Positions 1 to 8,000 of a stretch of DNA of 48,917 bases are shown one piece after another. The first letter of the stretch is position 1, and each line of letters opens with the position of its first letter. The stretch is from contig JAPLFL010000072.1 of the NCBI GenBank assembly GCA_026390695.1, forward strand, positions 1 to 48,917. The letters are read 5' to 3'. The notes under the pieces are model-generated. The model had not been told where the DNA came from. It saw only the letters and a list, made by a program, of their open reading frames with translations, and did no database searches. The position numbers and the translations under genes are program-made. Source of the stretch: Candidatus Kapaibacterium sp. GTDB lineage: Bacteria; Bacteroidota; Ignavibacteria; Kapaibacteriales; UBA2268.

Positions 1-159
1 ACAGAACTATATGAATTGGTTTAGAATACAAAAGACAATGAATGGAAATATAAATAATTACTTAAAGTTAGCGCTGACATCAAATTCATCATTTGTTTCA
101 GCAAACAATTTATCTACACAATATGTTATATCATAGCCTTTTTTATTAACAATCAACCA
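1..159. other. Left-edge spacer downstream of typA
   Basis: No gene is recognised here. On the minus strand the frame of typA stays open for 33 codons (159 down to 61) after the typA stop at 160-162 and closes with TAA at 58-60; the stretch ends in residues EFDVSANFK. It may be chance or the tail of a decayed gene. There is no start with a ribosome-binding site, so it is not called as a gene. No terminator hairpin is obvious. Confidence 0.4.
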
Positions 160-1986
160 TTATTCATTTTCCGACGCTTCATTGCGTAATTTGTTTCTTT
201 TATTTGCATCTAATTCTATTTTACGGAGACGAATATTAGATGGTGTAATCTCAATAAGTTCATCCTCTGCAATAAATTCAATACATTGGTCTAACGAAAG
301 TCTTCTGGGCGGACGCAAAACAACTGTTGCATCGGAACTTGATGCCCGCATATTGGTTAGTTTCTTCTCGCGGGTGATATTGACATTCAAATCTATAGTT
401 TTATTTCGTTCACCGACTATCATACCGTTATACACTTCGGTACCGACATCAATAAACAATTCTCCGCGATCTTCCATGCCATAAGCTGCATGAGCGGTTG
501 CGCGTCCTTGCCGGTCAGCTACCATTGCGCCTGTCATACGCTGTGGTATGGGGCCGAACCAGTGTTCATAACCATCTACTAATGAATTCATAATTCCCGA
601 TCCCTTGGTATCGGTGAGAAACTGTGTTCTGAAACCTATCAAAGAGCGTGATGGAACTTTAAATTCCAACTGGATACGTCCCGAACCGCAATTGACAAGA
701 TTTACCATCAAGCCTTTGCGTGTTTGCAATTTATTCGTTATAATTCCGACATGATCTGCTTGAACATCAATGAATAATTTCTCAACCGGTTCACATAATT
801 TGCCATCAACATATCGGGTAATAACCTGTGGCTTTGATACCATAAATTCATATCCTTCGCGGCGCATGGTCTCAATTAATATTGCCATTTGCAACTCGCC
901 ACGTCCGCATACTTCAAAAGCATCAGTACGTGCCATATATTTAAGATTAATTGCAACATTACGCAATGCTTCGAGCTCAAGACGTTCTTTTAGGTGCCGA
1001 GAGGTCAGGAATTTTCCATCACGGCCGGCAAAAGGACCATTATTTACGTAAAATATCATGGAAAGAGTTGGTTCATCCACATGGATGCGGGGAAGTGGCT
1101 TTGGATTTTCAATCGATGTAATAGTATCACCGATCTGCACTCCCGAAACACCTGCTACTGCAATAATATCCCCAGAAACAACTCTTGGTGTTTGGGATTT
1201 TCTAAGTCCCTGGAAGTGGAAGAGCGCAGAGAATTTTACCTGCCTTGAGGCATTTTCATCGGCACATAGTAAATATTGTTTATTTAATTCCAGCACCCCA
1301 TTTTCGAGACGTCCTAAAGCAATTTGTCCAACGTAAGAATCATAATCAAGGTTAGTGATCAAAAATTGAGGTTCAAGACTGTCATCTGCTTCAGGGCCGG
1401 GAATTTGGTCTAATATCATATCGAAAAGTGGCTTCAGGTCTTTTGATTCATCGCCCATTTTACTTAAAGCAAATCCTTCACGGGCATTTGTATAAATAAT
1501 TTTAAATTCAATTTGAGAATCGTCAGCATCTAAATCAATAAATAAATCATAAACTTCATTTATTACTTCTTCGATTCTGGAATCGGGACGATCAATTTTA
1601 TTTATTACGAGAATAATCGGCAGTTTTCGAGCTAAAGCTTTTTTCACTACAAATCGAGTTTGGGGCAGTGGGCCTTCACTCGAATCGACCAGGATCAGTG
1701 CGCCATCAACAAGATTAAGACTTCTTTCGACTTCGCCACCAAAGTCAGCATGACCGGGAGTATCGACGATATTTATCTTAACATCTTTATAAAAAATAGA
1801 AGTATTTTTAGCCATAATGGTAATACCGCGTTCGCGTTCCAGATCCATGGAATCCATGATGCGGTCTTCAACCGTCTGGTTATCGCGAAAAGTGCCGCTC
1901 TGGCGAAGCATGGCATCAACTAAAGTAGTTTTCCCGTGGTCAACGTGTGCAATAATTGCAATATTACGAATGTCAGATTTTCTCAT
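160..1986 (-). CDS. typA: Ribosome-associated translational GTPase TypA/BipA
   Basis: TypA/BipA is an EF-G-like GTPase that binds the 70S ribosome and supports ribosome assembly and stress or cold growth in the cytoplasm. The N-terminal GTPase motifs are all visible: AHVDHGKTT (G1), the RERGITI switch I region, DTPGHADFGGE (G3) and NKID (G4). The EF-G-like domains and the TypA-specific C-terminal domain follow. The length of about 608 residues is normal for the family. The open frame reaches back to 2004, but the family start MRKSDIRNIAIIAHV corresponds to the ATG at 1984-1986; neither ATG has a strong Shine-Dalgarno. It is monocistronic and divergent from the DUF3160 gene. The assignment is very safe. 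Confidence 0.96.
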   Translation of the reverse strand: MRKSDIRNIAIIAHVDHGKTTLVDAMLRQSGTFRDNQTVEDRIMDSMDLERERGITIMAKNTSIFYKDVKINIVDTPGHADFGGEVERSLNLVDGALILVDSSEGPLPQTRFVVKKALARKLPIILVINKIDRPDSRIEEVINEVYDLFIDLDADDSQIEFKIIYTNAREGFALSKMGDESKDLKPLFDMILDQIPGPEADDSLEPQFLITNLDYDSYVGQIALGRLENGVLELNKQYLLCADENASRQVKFSALFHFQGLRKSQTPRVVSGDIIAVAGVSGVQIGDTITSIENPKPLPRIHVDEPTLSMIFYVNNGPFAGRDGKFLTSRHLKERLELEALRNVAINLKYMARTDAFEVCGRGELQMAILIETMRREGYEFMVSKPQVITRYVDGKLCEPVEKLFIDVQADHVGIITNKLQTRKGLMVNLVNCGSGRIQLEFKVPSRSLIGFRTQFLTDTKGSGIMNSLVDGYEHWFGPIPQRMTGAMVADRQGRATAHAAYGMEDRGELFIDVGTEVYNGMIVGERNKTIDLNVNITREKKLTNMRASSSDATVVLRPPRRLSLDQCIEFIAEDELIEITPSNIRLRKIELDANKRNKLRNEASENE

Positions 1987-2035
1987 CGTGCTTTCAAAAA
2001 ACATGTACAGACGAGTGAAGGGAATAAAATTGTAA

Positions 2036-2049
2036 TTTTTTTTTTTTTT
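2036..2049. repeat. Homopolymeric T14 tract in a divergent promoter region
   Basis: Fourteen consecutive T residues lie between the divergent starts of typA (1986) and the DUF3160 gene (2121). Tracts of this length are prone to slippage during replication. The position, about 70 nt before a surface-protein gene, could alter promoter spacing, but no promoter elements were confidently placed around it. Confidence 0.85.
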
Positions 2050-2120
2050 GGAGACGTTTTGCCATTTTATGTGTCATTATGAATAGGGAATGTGCAGTTT
2101 TGAAAAATTTGGAGAAAAAA

Positions 2121-4703
2121 ATGAAAAACTTATTACTTGTTATCACGATGATTGCTTGTGTTAGCGCTTCTAATGCAGCGTTCGACCCTAAAGGTTATTT
2201 CGATTATCTGAAAACTCATAAGGATATGACTTACGAACAATTGTTAGTTGAATATCCTGCAGGTTACTTTATTAAAAGAAATAATATTAAATTCCCAATA
2301 TTTCAATATGCCGATAGTATTGCACAAAAATACAAATTGACAAAAGATGAGCTTTCACAGATAAATCAACAAGGATTTATGGTGACTGAACGGGTTTCTT
2401 ATCCTAATTATTTATCTGCTTTCTATGACATCTGGCAAAAAGATCTGCCAGTCTATATTTCAACCGATGCACTACTGCATTCGCTTCATTATTCCTTCGA
2501 TAGGATTATGATGGATATTGAAGCCACTAAAGAAGAATGGGGGCTTGATCCATCGCCACAAAGTTTAGTGAATCAAGTAAATTTCCTGATTGAATCAATG
2601 TGGAAGCAAATACCTAGTCTTGAGAAACTTTCTGATAATTCGATATATCTTCGTAGTTTGAAGGATTTCGATCTGTATCTGACAGTTGCCAGAAAATTAG
2701 GGGATTATAATGGATATGGAATAATCCCTTATTTTAATTCAAATATCGTTCTATTTGAAGAATTAATCTCTCAAATTCAGAGTCAGCAATATCAAACCGT
2801 GAATTTATTTGCCGAGAACGGCCGTGAATATGATTTCAGTCAGTTTACTGTTCGGGGACATTATACAAAGAATTATTATTTGGAACATTATTTTAAGATG
2901 ATGATCTGGCTTGGCAGAACAGAGCTATATATAGAAAAGCCTTACTCTGAAAATGAAGAATGTAAAGTGAGTGATGATGATGTAAACCGGCAATTGCTCA
3001 TTATTTCTTTTATGGCAGATGCAATTAAAAATGGAAAATTAATTAATCAATATAATCTCATTCAGGATTTATTAACATTTCTAATCGGTGAACAAAATGG
3101 TTGCTCGGTTAATGATGTAATTATTTGTAGGGATAAAATTGGTGTAAAAAATAGTCTTGATCTTATTGATTATGGCCTCAGATTTCAGTTTCAAAAAGAA
3201 CTTTCATCACTTAATTCATCAAAACAACTTTATCAATCGCAAATTTTAGGAACATATCCCGACAATTTAAATCAGGTGAAACCTGCATCAGTCTTTCTAT
3301 TAATTGGTCAGCGCCCTATTATTGACGGTTTTATTACTGCAAATCTTGTTTATGACAGAGTAATTTATCAAAATAAAAAACAATTACGTATGCTGCCAAA
3401 TTCACTTGATGTACTCTTCAGTTTGGGAAATGACGCATCCATTCAGCTTCTTTCTAATGAGATAAACACATTTAATTATTCTACTAATTTAGCTGCTTGC
3501 AGGTATTTGGTATCCTCACTCGATTCAAATTACTGGAATGAATCATTCTATACCTCATGGCTTAATACAATCCGAATTCTAAATCCACCTTCGGACAGAA
3601 GCAAACTACCGGTTTTCATGCAGACTGCAGCATGGCAGCAAAAAAATATGACAACTCAATTAGCCTCTTGGGCTGAACTTCGCCATGATTTTATTTTGTA
3701 TGCAATGCAACCATACACTGCTTCAGTTTATACTTGTTCAAATCCTGATTTCATTATCGAACCGAATCAGGAATTTTATCATAATCTCTTGTTATTATCT
3801 CAAAAGGGTATAGATATAAGTAAAAAATTTAATTTGGATCCGAACATAAAAAGTTATTTTTATAAAATGAAATCAGTTTATCAGACTTTAGATGGAATTT
3901 GTAATAAAATTATATCAAATTCTACACTTACTTTAAGTGAAACAAATTTTGGTAAATCTATTGTTCAATCATCAATTATTAATGGTTGTGCACCCACAAC
4001 AGTTCTGGATGGTTGGTATTTTAGCTTATTCTATGATACTCAACTTAGTATAAGTAATTTAAATAGAGTACAAACAAATATTGTTGCTGACATTCACACT
4101 TCTCCTACCGATTCAATTGGCATTCCCGTCGGTTGGGTCAAACATATCGGGACAGGAGCTGTAAATCTGGCAGTTATCGGTACAAAAAATTATAATGGCG
4201 CTCCTGTTGCATTCGCTGGTCCTGTTTATAGCTTTTATGAATACACAACGAGTAATTTTAAAAGACTGACTGATGAAGAATGGCTCGATATGTTTAAACA
4301 AAAACTTCCTTTGAAGCCAGTTTTTACAAATTTATATCTTAACGACTTGAATGGTAAACATGGTGGAGATCAATTATCACTATGGGCAAAAATAGAAGGA
4401 GTTGAAAATGAGAAGTTGGTGGTTTCTGTTAATCCAATTGTCGTATGTTACCCAAATCCCTTCAGCACATCTTTTAAGATTGCATTTCAGATTCCGCTTC
4501 AATTTTCCGGCAATAATTGCACTATCACAGTAGTTGATATTCAGGGAAATACTGTCGCCAATTTATTATCCGAAAATATGAATTCGGGAAATTATATAAT
4601 TAACTGGGACTTATCAAAAACAAATATCAATTCAGGATCGTATTTTATCAGTTTTAATATTGGAAATTTTATTAAAACCGAAAAGGTACAGTTTGTAAAG
4701 TAA
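2121..4703 (+). CDS. Secreted DUF3160-family protein with T9SS sorting domain
   Basis: The start is the ATG at 2121, preceded by GGAG at 2111-2114. It gives a Sec signal peptide (MKNLLLVITMIACVSASNA), whereas the upstream ATG at 2079 would spoil it. The body carries the DUF3160 hallmark near residues 115-135 (LPVYISTDALLHSLHYSFDR) and later conserved blocks such as the AELRHD region. DUF3160 is a family of large secreted proteins without a proven biochemical role. The last 75 or so residues form a T9SS type A sorting domain: CYPNPFS, a GNTVANLL strand, NSGNYIINWDL, and a terminal KTEKVQFVK strand. The product is therefore expected to cross the outer membrane and be released or attached to the surface. 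At 860 residues it is of typical size. Confidence 0.85.
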   Translation: MKNLLLVITMIACVSASNAAFDPKGYFDYLKTHKDMTYEQLLVEYPAGYFIKRNNIKFPIFQYADSIAQKYKLTKDELSQINQQGFMVTERVSYPNYLSAFYDIWQKDLPVYISTDALLHSLHYSFDRIMMDIEATKEEWGLDPSPQSLVNQVNFLIESMWKQIPSLEKLSDNSIYLRSLKDFDLYLTVARKLGDYNGYGIIPYFNSNIVLFEELISQIQSQQYQTVNLFAENGREYDFSQFTVRGHYTKNYYLEHYFKMMIWLGRTELYIEKPYSENEECKVSDDDVNRQLLIISFMADAIKNGKLINQYNLIQDLLTFLIGEQNGCSVNDVIICRDKIGVKNSLDLIDYGLRFQFQKELSSLNSSKQLYQSQILGTYPDNLNQVKPASVFLLIGQRPIIDGFITANLVYDRVIYQNKKQLRMLPNSLDVLFSLGNDASIQLLSNEINTFNYSTNLAACRYLVSSLDSNYWNESFYTSWLNTIRILNPPSDRSKLPVFMQTAAWQQKNMTTQLASWAELRHDFILYAMQPYTASVYTCSNPDFIIEPNQEFYHNLLLLSQKGIDISKKFNLDPNIKSYFYKMKSVYQTLDGICNKIISNSTLTLSETNFGKSIVQSSIINGCAPTTVLDGWYFSLFYDTQLSISNLNRVQTNIVADIHTSPTDSIGIPVGWVKHIGTGAVNLAVIGTKNYNGAPVAFAGPVYSFYEYTTSNFKRLTDEEWLDMFKQKLPLKPVFTNLYLNDLNGKHGGDQLSLWAKIEGVENEKLVVSVNPIVVCYPNPFSTSFKIAFQIPLQFSGNNCTITVVDIQGNTVANLLSENMNSGNYIINWDLSKTNINSGSYFISFNIGNFIKTEKVQFVK

Positions 4704-4804
4704 TAAACTTAAAGCCCACTTTAAAAGGATCATATTCTATTTTATGTTCTTTTCAGATAAATAGTAGATTGATTCATTATTATAAAATAATAAGTTATCA
4801 GGTT

Positions 4805-5047
4805 GAGAGATAGCGTCATCGGAAAGAGAGATAGCGTCATCGGAAAGAGAGATAGCGTCATCGGAAAGAGAGATAGCGTCATCGGAAAGAGAGATAGCGT
4901 CATCGGAAGCGTCATCGGAAAGAGAGATAGCGTCATCGGAAAGAGAGATAGCGTCATCGGAAAGAGAGATAGCGTCATCGGAAAGAGAGATAGCGTCATC
5001 GGAAAGAGAGATAGCGTCATCGGAAAGAGAGATAGCGTCATCGGAAG
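4805..5047. repeat. 21-bp tandem repeat array (11 full copies and one 12-bp partial copy)
   Basis: The unit is 21 bp, begins gagagatagcgtcatcgg and ends in aaa. Five copies are followed by a copy cut to 12 bp and then six more copies; the last one ends in aag and is followed by a decayed gagagataac. Copies are identical by eye, which implies recent amplification or homogenisation. The unit length is a multiple of three, so both strands can be read (KRDSVIG on plus, MTLSLFP on minus), and even the 9-bp loss keeps the frame. No start with a ribosome-binding site supports translation. It lies just downstream of the DUF3160 gene. Confidence 0.95.
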
Positions 5048-5482
5048 GAGAGATAACTCTAATAAACTACTTTGTTAACATAAAAACTCTCTTTATTGAT
5101 GTAAATTCATCTCCTTCTATGGTAATCACTGTTATTTCTATGATATTCTATTTATTCGATGTTCCGGTTTCCTTTTTATATGATACTTATTTTTTATGAG
5201 TTTACAATATTTTTCTATTAAATATCTCTTCAGTTCAATCTTTTTTAATCAATTTTATATCATCTATAAAAAATCTTTTTCTTGCTAATCAAAAATCAAG
5301 CATTTTTAAAACCTGTTTGATTTCTAAAATCGTTTCACTAATAATTATTTTCTCTAATTTTATTATTAATTATTCTTTTACTAATAATGAAAAGGATCAT
5401 TTGCTTGCCGCTTCCGTTTCTTTTTCTACATTTATCGGTGGTTATTATTATGATTCTCCGAATTCGATCGGTCAAGAAGTTT

Positions 5483-5606
5483 ATATCATTTCCTATTTCA
5501 GAAAAGTAAAATCAAGCTCAGACGAGGACGTCTAAGCTACTATAAATCAAAGTAGAACAGACGTCCTCGTCTGTTTTATCGATTAATTTCAAATAGGAAA
5601 TGATAT
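5483..5606. repeat. Nested-palindrome element 1
   Basis: Outer inverted arms of 16 bp (atatcatttcctattt at 5483-5498 and its complement at 5591-5606) enclose a GC-rich hairpin with 15-bp perfect arms (cagacgaggacgtct at 5519-5533 and its complement at 5559-5573). The 25-nt loop holds a further 5-bp stem (ctact/agtag), and TTTT follows the hairpin. The element is flanked by a TAT repeat (5482-5484 and 5604-5606) and interrupts an otherwise continuous coding frame. The hairpin core recurs at 19309-19357. Confidence 0.8.
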
Positions 5607-5741
5607 TACTCGGAAATATTTAGAATTGAAAGGGAAAATTTTTCGAAGGAAATCAATCTGCGTAAAGAGAATCCGGGAAAATTTTTTATAAAATTCAGGA
5701 TAAATGACGAAGGAACAGAGAAGGAAATGAATATTGAGAGG

Positions 5742-5937
5742 TAAATTTGAATAAACCCAAATATTTCATTAAGATTTAACGTAATTGAAATATTATAAGC
5801 TAATAAAGAGCTTTCTTAAATCTCCCCTGCCCCTCTTTTGCGGGTGAGTGGAATTTAGTTAAATCCTCCTTTGAAAAAGGAGGTAGGGGGATTTTCTCTT
5901 GCCTAATGAAATATTTGGGATAAAAATAAATTTGAAT
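5742..5937. mobile_element. Element 2: MITE-like palindromic element with 11-bp flanking direct repeat
   Basis: The 11-bp direct repeat taaatttgaat occurs at 5742-5752 and 5927-5937. Just inside it are perfect 16-bp terminal inverted repeats (cccaaatatttcatta at 5756-5771, complement at 5904-5919). The interior has an imperfect C-rich/G-rich inverted repeat (5818-5839 against 5875-5896) that ends in a compact hairpin (cctcctt/aaggagg, 5864-5882). It has no coding capacity. The arrangement of direct repeat, terminal inverted repeat and palindromic core is that of a non-autonomous miniature element; mobility is inferred. Confidence 0.6.
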
Positions 5938-6036
5938 GTAAGAAGACAGTCACTGAATGAAGAATCATCATCCGGTGACGCGTTTGAGATTTACTATTCC
6001 GCTGGATTAAGATGTTTAATCAGGAAAGATTTAGCA

Positions 6037-7977
6037 TCAGTTCTTCACTTTTATTTTAATTGATCTGTTAAGAAAACGTCCTTGTGGAGTCGATTCATCT
6101 GCTTTTTGTTGTTCCTGAAGCATTTCAAATTTAAATTTGCCTTTTGCTATGGATTCAATATACTGTTTAGTATTAGCTGCGCGTTCTTTTGCAAGAATTA
6201 TATTGCGGCTTTCTGCTCCTAAAGCATCGGATGAACCTGTCAAAAGTAAAGTGGCGCCTAAAGGTAATTTTTTTGATAATTGACTGAGTAATTCTTTATT
6301 ATCATCGGAAAGTACGCTGCTATTGTAATCAAATCGAAGTATTGCATCAAAATTTGTCAGATTTAATTCAAAGACTTTTTTTGTTAGTTTACTAATATCG
6401 ATACTGTCAAGAAGTTTGGTTTCAATTGAACTGTTCCCAAGATCAACACGATAAGGCAAATTAATATTTTCATTAGTCAATCTGAATTTCACAGGCAAAG
6501 AAAATGTACCTTTCACTGAGCTTGTAATTGGTTTTGAGCTGATGCTGGAATTAATCGTAAGTTCACTTGAATTTTTTATGTTTCCGAAATCCACATCAAC
6601 AATTAAATTTCCGTCTAATTCAGCATAACGTTGTAAATCGACAAATTCCTGTAATGGTGCATTTTTTACGATAATATCAACTCTTTGGTTTTCGTAAATA
6701 CTTTCTTTAAATTCGGATGAAGACGGGTTCGAGGGAGTAAGCAATGCCTTTGTTATAATTTTATCCTTTGGAACTCCGAGAGAAGTCAATACTTCCTTAA
6801 CAGCATTTGCTCTTTCCTGAGAAAGAATTATACTTCCATCTTCATATTTGCCGGAACTTGCTCCTATTAAAGTAAATTGAGCTTTTGGATTATTCTGTGC
6901 GATTAAAGCAAGCCGTGTGAATAAATATTTATGCAATTCAACGGGATTTCCAGAAAAGAAATTTGTAAAATCGTTTTTGTTTTTTATATAAAAAGGAGGA
7001 ATTTCTGACTTTCCGGCATCGAAAAACACAGCATTAACTAAAGGAACAGTGGCTAACAATTCATTGCCAGTTTGTAGAGTTCCTTGATATATTGATTTAT
7101 TAATATTTACGTAAGGTTTAGGTTTCGGTGGAATCGGATCAATTTTGACAATAATCGGAGGCGGGGGAGCTAAAACAGGTATTATCTCAGGTTCAGGGCG
7201 CTGTTCAAGTCCGAACCTAATACCAAGTTCGAGTCTGATAGCATATTCTGACCAATCGACATCAATGGCAACATTATTAAAATTGTAATCAAAAATTAAT
7301 TGCTGAGTAAAATAAGTTGATGTCCCTATTTTTAATAAATTTTCAAAACCCATGCTTAAACCGATTGCTGGAATTGCAATAGATCTGATATCACCAGAAG
7401 CAATAACTGCATTTCTTGTTTTGATATTTTTAATTGTATCTATAAAATAAGCATTATCCGGTTGAATAATACTATAATTTTGAACAAATGAATGTGTAAC
7501 AGGCAATCCAAAGCGCAAACCAGCCATAAATCGGAAGGGATAGCCTTGCTTCCATTCGGTCAGGATATATCTGATCTGGGGTGTTAATTCAAAATAATTT
7601 AGTGTAATATCTAATGAATTTCTAAATCTTGAATCTGCGAAGTTATAATTTATTGGAATTCTCGAAGGTTCGCTAATATCTACACTTAAATTTCCACTTC
7701 GATTAATATATGCCAAATCAATACCAAAGTGCATTTTTTCAGCAATTAATGTTTCATAACCAAGTAGTGCACTATAACCAAAGCCGCCGCCATTCTCAAA
7801 TATTTTACATTCTTTGCACCCTTGAAATTTGGCAAATGATGAGGAGTAATAATTATATAATCCACCGAAGTTAGCTCTCAAAGCATATTTCTCAAATTCA
7901 AATGTCTTTTCAGCAAATAAGTTTGTGCTTAAACAAATAAAGATTACTAACAAATATTTTAAATTATTTTTTTTCAT
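6037..7977 (-). CDS. OmpA-family outer-membrane protein with two OmpA-like domains
   Basis: Predicted outer-membrane protein that ties the outer membrane to peptidoglycan. A signal peptide (MKKNNLKYLLVIFICLSTNLFA) is followed by a beta-barrel-like region to about residue 255, then a proline-rich linker (PVLAPPPPIIVKIDPIPPKP). Next come two OmpA_C-type segments, at about residues 310-430 (ILSQERANAVKEVL) and about 545-646 (RFDYNSSVLSDDN, with ILAKERAANTKQYI). A strand-rich module lies between them. Two OmpA-like segments in one chain are less usual than one. The start ATG at 7977 has AGGA just upstream. It sits 23 nt downstream of smc on the same strand and may be co-transcribed or have its own promoter. 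Confidence 0.85.
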   Translation of the reverse strand: MKKNNLKYLLVIFICLSTNLFAEKTFEFEKYALRANFGGLYNYYSSSFAKFQGCKECKIFENGGGFGYSALLGYETLIAEKMHFGIDLAYINRSGNLSVDISEPSRIPINYNFADSRFRNSLDITLNYFELTPQIRYILTEWKQGYPFRFMAGLRFGLPVTHSFVQNYSIIQPDNAYFIDTIKNIKTRNAVIASGDIRSIAIPAIGLSMGFENLLKIGTSTYFTQQLIFDYNFNNVAIDVDWSEYAIRLELGIRFGLEQRPEPEIIPVLAPPPPIIVKIDPIPPKPKPYVNINKSIYQGTLQTGNELLATVPLVNAVFFDAGKSEIPPFYIKNKNDFTNFFSGNPVELHKYLFTRLALIAQNNPKAQFTLIGASSGKYEDGSIILSQERANAVKEVLTSLGVPKDKIITKALLTPSNPSSSEFKESIYENQRVDIIVKNAPLQEFVDLQRYAELDGNLIVDVDFGNIKNSSELTINSSISSKPITSSVKGTFSLPVKFRLTNENINLPYRVDLGNSSIETKLLDSIDISKLTKKVFELNLTNFDAILRFDYNSSVLSDDNKELLSQLSKKLPLGATLLLTGSSDALGAESRNIILAKERAANTKQYIESIAKGKFKFEMLQEQQKADESTPQGRFLNRSIKIKVKN

Positions 7978-8000
7978 ATTTCCTAATATAATGATTTTCT

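Larger units (their letters stand above)
5317..6063 (+). pseudogene. Broken gene for a small exported/envelope protein, split by two palindromic elements
   Basis: Three coding-like pieces lie in order. Piece 1 (5317-5484) has a hydrophobic leader and reads to ...NSIGQEVY. Piece 2 (5604-5741) reads YYSEIFRIERENFSKEI and goes on to ...EKEMNIER. Piece 3 (5887-6060, stop 6061-6063) reads ...INLNVRRQSLNEESSSGD and ends AGLRCLIRKDLASVLHFYFN, like the last strand of an outer-membrane barrel. Removing 5485-5606, which is flanked by TAT, joins pieces 1 and 2 exactly in frame. Piece 3 joins after removing one copy of an 11-bp direct repeat and correcting GAGAG to GAG at about 5736-5740. The rebuilt protein has about 145 residues. 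The start (TTG 5317) has no clear Shine-Dalgarno and is uncertain. The 3' end overlaps the convergent OmpA gene by 27 nt. The family is not recognised. Confidence 0.6.

Noticed and set aside
4805-5047. CRISPR array
   Set aside because: Units are contiguous 21-bp tandem repeats without spacers and no cas genes are nearby.
4742-5078. Two overlapping repeat ORFs (KRDSVIG on plus, MTLSLFP on minus) as genes
   Set aside because: Both come from a 21-bp repeat whose length is a multiple of three; no ribosome-binding site and no non-repeat domain.
5317-5535. Stand-alone 72-residue gene ending SSSDEDV
   Set aside because: Its last 17 codons lie in the palindromic element; the sequence fits better as the first piece of a broken gene.
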